Assembly (NCBI GenBank): GCA_947086925.1
Contig: CAMUAL010000053.1
Coordinates: 1 to 7,261, forward strand
DNA: 7,261 bases
Direction of reading: 5' to 3'
Origin: an uncultured Clostridia bacterium
Lineage (GTDB): Bacteria > Bacillota > Clostridia > Christensenellales > Pumilibacteraceae
The position numbers and the translations under genes were made by a program. Below, piece after piece: positions 4,458 to 7,261 of this stretch (positions are counted from its first letter, which is position 1; the number at the start of each line of letters is the position of its first letter). The notes below the pieces were generated by a model, which did not search any database, was not told the DNA's origin, and saw only the letters and a list, made by a program, of their open reading frames with translations.

Positions 4458-6575
4458 TTAGTCTTTCTTTGCGCGGTCGCCTATTATCTTCTCCGCCACG
4501 TTGCGGGGAACTTCGCTGTAATGGTCGAACGTCATGGTGTACTGACCGCGACCCTGAGTGCGGCTACGCAAGTCGGTTGCGTAACCGAACATTTCGCTGA
4601 GCGGAATTTCGGCGCGGATTTCCTGACTTCCGTTGATTGTTTCCATACCCAAAAGGTTACCGCGGCGGCTACTTACGTTACCCATAACGTCGCCCAAATA
4701 TTCTTCGGGGAGGTTGATTTCAACGCGCATTATAGGCTCCATAATAACGGGGTCGGCTTTGCGCATACCCTCTTTAAACGCCATGGAACCTGCGATTTTG
4801 AACGCCATTTCCGACGAGTCGACTTCGTGGTAACTACCGTCGATAACGGTAACTTTGAAGTCAACGGTTTCATAGCCCGCAAGAACGCCGCTCTGCTTGG
4901 CTTCGCGGATACCGTTGTCGATAGCGGGAATATATTCTTTGGGAATACTTCCGCCGACGGTTTTGTCTTCGAACTCGTAACCTTTGCCCGGCTCGAGGGG
5001 TTCCATAATAATTTTACAGTGACCGTACTGACCTTTACCGCCGCTCTGACGAATGTACTTACCTTCCACTTCAACCTGCTTGCGGATAGCTTCGCGGTAA
5101 GCAACCTGCGGCTTGCCTACGTTTGCCTCTACTTTGAACTCGCGGAGTAATCTGTCTACGATTATCTCCAAATGAAGTTCGCCCATACCGGCAATAATGG
5201 TCTGACCGGTTTCTTGGTCGGTATAGGTTTTAAAGGTGGGGTCTTCTTCGGCGAGCTTAACGAGCGCCATGGTCATTTTTTCCTGCGAAGCCTTTGTTTT
5301 GGGCTCGATTGCAACCCTTATAACCGGCTCGGGGAATTCCATCGATTCGAGAACGATAGGCTTGCTTACGTCGCAAAGCGTGTCGCCCGTTGTGGTGTCT
5401 TTGAGTCCTACAAACGCACAAATGTCGCCCGCGTAAATCTCGTCGATTTCGGTACGGTTGTTAGCGTGCATCATAAGTATACGACCGATACGTTCCTTTT
5501 TGTCTTTGGTGGAGTTGAGAACATACGAACCGGACGAAAGTGTACCGGAATAGCAACGGAAGAATGCAAGCTTACCTACAAACGGGTCTGCCATAATCTT
5601 GAACGCAAGTCCCGAGAACGGAGCCGAGTCGCTTGTTTCGCGCTCCTCTACCGTTTCGCCGTCTAAGAGCGTTCCCTTTACGTTGGGAATATCGAGCGGG
5701 CTGGGCATAAAGTCTACGATTGCGTCGAGAAGCTTTTGAACGCCCTTGTTTTTGAACGAGCTTCCGCAAGTTACGGGATTGATTTTCATTGCGATTGTAA
5801 GCTTACGGATAGCCTTTTTGATTTCTTCAACCGTGAAATCCGCGCCCTCGTTTTCAAAGTAACGCTCCATAAGCGCGTCGTCCGCTTCGGCTACTATTTC
5901 CAAAAGTTTTGCGCGGTACTCGTCGGCTTGCGCTTTGAGCTCGGCGGGAATATCCGTTTCGTCCATAACGGTGCCGAGGTCGTCTTTATAGATATCGGCT
6001 TTCATCGTTACAAGGTCGATAACGCCCACAAAAGTGTCTGCCTCGCCTATGGGCAACTGAATCGCCACGGGATTCGCTTTAAGACGTGTGCGCATCATAT
6101 CCATTACGTTAAAGAAGTTCGCGCCCTCGCGGTCCATCTTGTTTACGTAAGCAATGCGGGGTACGCCGTACTTGTCCGCCTGACGCCAAACCGTTTCGCT
6201 TTGGGGCTGAACGCCGCCGCGCGCACAGAAAACCGCCACCGAACCGTCGAGCACTTTAAGACTGCGCTCAACCTCAACGGTAAAGTCAACGTGACCGGGG
6301 GTGTCGATAATGTTAATGCGGGTGTAAGGCTCTTTGCTGCCGGCACTGCGGTCTACGCGCCACTGCGTGGTGGTTGCCGCCGAAGTTATGGTTATGCCGC
6401 GCTCCTGCTCTTGCGCCATCCAGTCCATGGTTGCCGCGCCTTCGTGAACCTCGCCTATTTTATGAGTTTTACCCGTATAATAAAGTATACGCTCGGTAGT
6501 CGTCGTTTTGCCGGCGTCTATATGAGCCATTATGCCGATATTGCGGGTATTTTCCAAAGTGTATTGTCTTGCCAT
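4458..6575 (-). CDS. fusA: Translation elongation factor G
   Basis: EF-G is the ribosomal translocase GTPase and, with the ribosome recycling factor, also splits ribosomes. The product has 705 residues, the usual length. The G domain shows AHIDAGKT (17-24), switch I ending in RGITITSA (59-66), DTPGH (91-95, with catalytic histidine 95) and NKMD (145-148). A short insert RVDRSAGSKEPYT (73-85) precedes DTPGH, comparable to the insert in the E. coli protein. Later domains are intact: the domain III segment DPTFKTYTDQETGQTIIAGMGELHLEI, the domain IV loop RQSGGKGQYGH, and the C-terminal PLSEMFGYATDLRSRTQGRGQYTM. ATG at 6575 lies 15 bases after the rpsG stop codon, with only a weak AGAGAGA ribosome site, so coupling to rpsG is likely. 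No clear terminator follows the gene. Confidence 0.99.
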   Translation of the reverse strand: MARQYTLENTRNIGIMAHIDAGKTTTTERILYYTGKTHKIGEVHEGAATMDWMAQEQERGITITSAATTTQWRVDRSAGSKEPYTRINIIDTPGHVDFTVEVERSLKVLDGSVAVFCARGGVQPQSETVWRQADKYGVPRIAYVNKMDREGANFFNVMDMMRTRLKANPVAIQLPIGEADTFVGVIDLVTMKADIYKDDLGTVMDETDIPAELKAQADEYRAKLLEIVAEADDALMERYFENEGADFTVEEIKKAIRKLTIAMKINPVTCGSSFKNKGVQKLLDAIVDFMPSPLDIPNVKGTLLDGETVEERETSDSAPFSGLAFKIMADPFVGKLAFFRCYSGTLSSGSYVLNSTKDKKERIGRILMMHANNRTEIDEIYAGDICAFVGLKDTTTGDTLCDVSKPIVLESMEFPEPVIRVAIEPKTKASQEKMTMALVKLAEEDPTFKTYTDQETGQTIIAGMGELHLEIIVDRLLREFKVEANVGKPQVAYREAIRKQVEVEGKYIRQSGGKGQYGHCKIIMEPLEPGKGYEFEDKTVGGSIPKEYIPAIDNGIREAKQSGVLAGYETVDFKVTVIDGSYHEVDSSEMAFKIAGSMAFKEGMRKADPVIMEPIMRVEINLPEEYLGDVMGNVSSRRGNLLGMETINGSQEIRAEIPLSEMFGYATDLRSRTQGRGQYTMTFDHYSEVPRNVAEKIIGDRAKKD

Positions 6576-6590
6576 AATCGTATCTCTCTT

Positions 6591-7061
6591 TTACCAACGG
6601 TAGTGAGCGAACGCCTTGTTCGCTTCTGCCATGCGGTGCATTTCTTCCTTGCGCTTAACCGATGCGCCCGCATTGTTGTATGCGTCCATCAATTCGCCCG
6701 CAAGTTTTTCTTTCATTGTCTTTTCGCTGCGCTTTCTTGCAAACAATACAATCCAACGTATTGCGAGCGTTTGGCGACGTTCGGGACGGATTTCCATGGG
6801 CACCTGATAGGTGCTGCCGCCTACACGTCTTGCCTTAACCTCCAAAACCGGCTTTACGTTTTCAAGTGCCTGATTGAATACGTCTTGCGGTTCGAGATTC
6901 ATTTTTTCTTTTATAATATCGAATGCGTCGTAAACTATCGCTTGCGCCGTTCCCTTTTTGCCGTCGAGCATTATTTGGTTTACAAGCTTTGTAATAACCT
7001 TGCTGCCGTACTTAGGGTCGGGCAAAACGTCGCGTTTAGGTACGCCGTTTCTTCTGGGCAT
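6591..7061 (-). CDS. rpsG: 30S ribosomal protein S7
   Basis: S7 binds the 3' major domain of 16S rRNA, nucleates assembly of the small-subunit head and lies near the E-site tRNA; in enterobacteria it is also the translational repressor of the str operon. The 156-residue product matches the usual bacterial length. Family landmarks are the N-terminal MPRRNGVPKRDVLPDPKYGS, the core KARRVGGSTYQVPMEIRPERR (76-96) and the C-terminal MAEANKAFAHYRW. ATG at 7061 is preceded by an excellent AAGGAGGT (7070-7077). It lies 51 bases downstream of rpsL and 15 bases upstream of fusA in the same transcript. No structure in the 51-base gap clearly resembles the E. coli S7-binding operator, so feedback control cannot be claimed. 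Confidence 0.98.
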   Translation of the reverse strand: MPRRNGVPKRDVLPDPKYGSKVITKLVNQIMLDGKKGTAQAIVYDAFDIIKEKMNLEPQDVFNQALENVKPVLEVKARRVGGSTYQVPMEIRPERRQTLAIRWIVLFARKRSEKTMKEKLAGELMDAYNNAGASVKRKEEMHRMAEANKAFAHYRW

Positions 7062-7112
7062 AGTGTGTTACCTCCTTATGAATTTTGTTTTTTAATCGGG
7101 GTTGCTCCCAAA

Positions 7113-7261
7113 TTATTTGGTGCGCTTTGCACCGTACTTAGAGCGAGCTTGCTTGCGCTTTGCCACACCCGCCGTGTCTAATGCACCGCGGATAATGTGA
7201 TAACGTACGCCGGGCAAATCCTTCACTCTGCCTCCACGAATCAGCACGACGCTATGTTCTT
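7113..7261 (-). CDS. rpsL: 30S ribosomal protein S12, C-terminal part (5' end outside the window)
   Basis: S12 lies at the decoding centre and is the classic site of streptomycin-resistance mutations. Only the last 48 residues are visible, beginning EHSVVLIRGGRVKDLPGVRYH and ending QARSKYGAKRTK at TAA 7113-7115. The loop RVKDLPG keeps the lysine equivalent to E. coli K87, so there is no resistance change at that position; the K42 region is outside the window. The aspartate after it is the residue modified by RimO in some bacteria. It is the first visible gene of the str operon, followed 51 bases later by rpsG. The C-terminus is family-typical, so the identity is secure. Confidence 0.97.
   Translation of the reverse strand, partial: EHSVVLIRGGRVKDLPGVRYHIIRGALDTAGVAKRKQARSKYGAKRTK

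Noticed and set aside
5736..7181. Long plus-strand open frame of 481 codons
   Set aside because: It is antisense to fusA, rpsG and rpsL; the length results from the codon bias of those highly expressed genes.

Overview
The window looks like chromosomal DNA from a Firmicute, most likely in the Clostridia. The basis is the EF-G wording after switch II (VAVFCARGGVQPQSETVWRQADKYGVPRIAYVNKMD), the DnaA wording (NPLFIYGGAGLGKTH, QIILTSDRPPKEI, GKKKTKEIVEPRQI), strong Shine-Dalgarno sites of the GGAGG type, and near-consensus sigma-A promoters. This is family resemblance only; no species can be named.

All large genes lie on the minus strand, so the map reads from high to low coordinates. The right half is the streptomycin (str) operon: the 3' end of rpsL (7113-7261), rpsG (6591-7061) and fusA (4458-6575), then tuf (2960-4156), which has its own strong promoter at 4225-4253 and a terminator at 2887-2915. 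These encode ribosomal proteins S12 and S7 and the elongation factors EF-G and EF-Tu. The 300-base gap between fusA and tuf holds a small inverted-pair repeat (4340-4401), A/T-rich hairpins and the tuf promoter.

Between tuf and the left-hand genes is a 330-base non-coding stretch (2633-2959) packed with hairpins. Next comes a small divergent module: a 69-residue helix-turn-helix repressor (plus strand, 2423-2632) and a 78-residue cysteine-rich protein (minus strand, 2085-2321). They share a 101-base control region with two related inverted repeats of the form TAAC-N5-GTTA, one of them inside the promoter of the cysteine-rich gene. This looks like a compact autoregulated switch.

The left end carries a tightly coupled pair, a TetR-type regulator (1308-1889, probable GTG start) and dnaA (1-1304). 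The dnaA gene starts three bases after the regulator's stop codon and runs off the left edge with 434 residues visible. A consensus promoter (TTGACA, 17 bases, TAAACT) precedes the pair. The coupling of the replication initiator to a TetR-family regulator, and the closeness of dnaA to the str operon with no rpmH or DnaA-box cluster next to it, are the most unusual features. No phage, CRISPR, insertion-sequence transposase, tRNA or rRNA gene was found.
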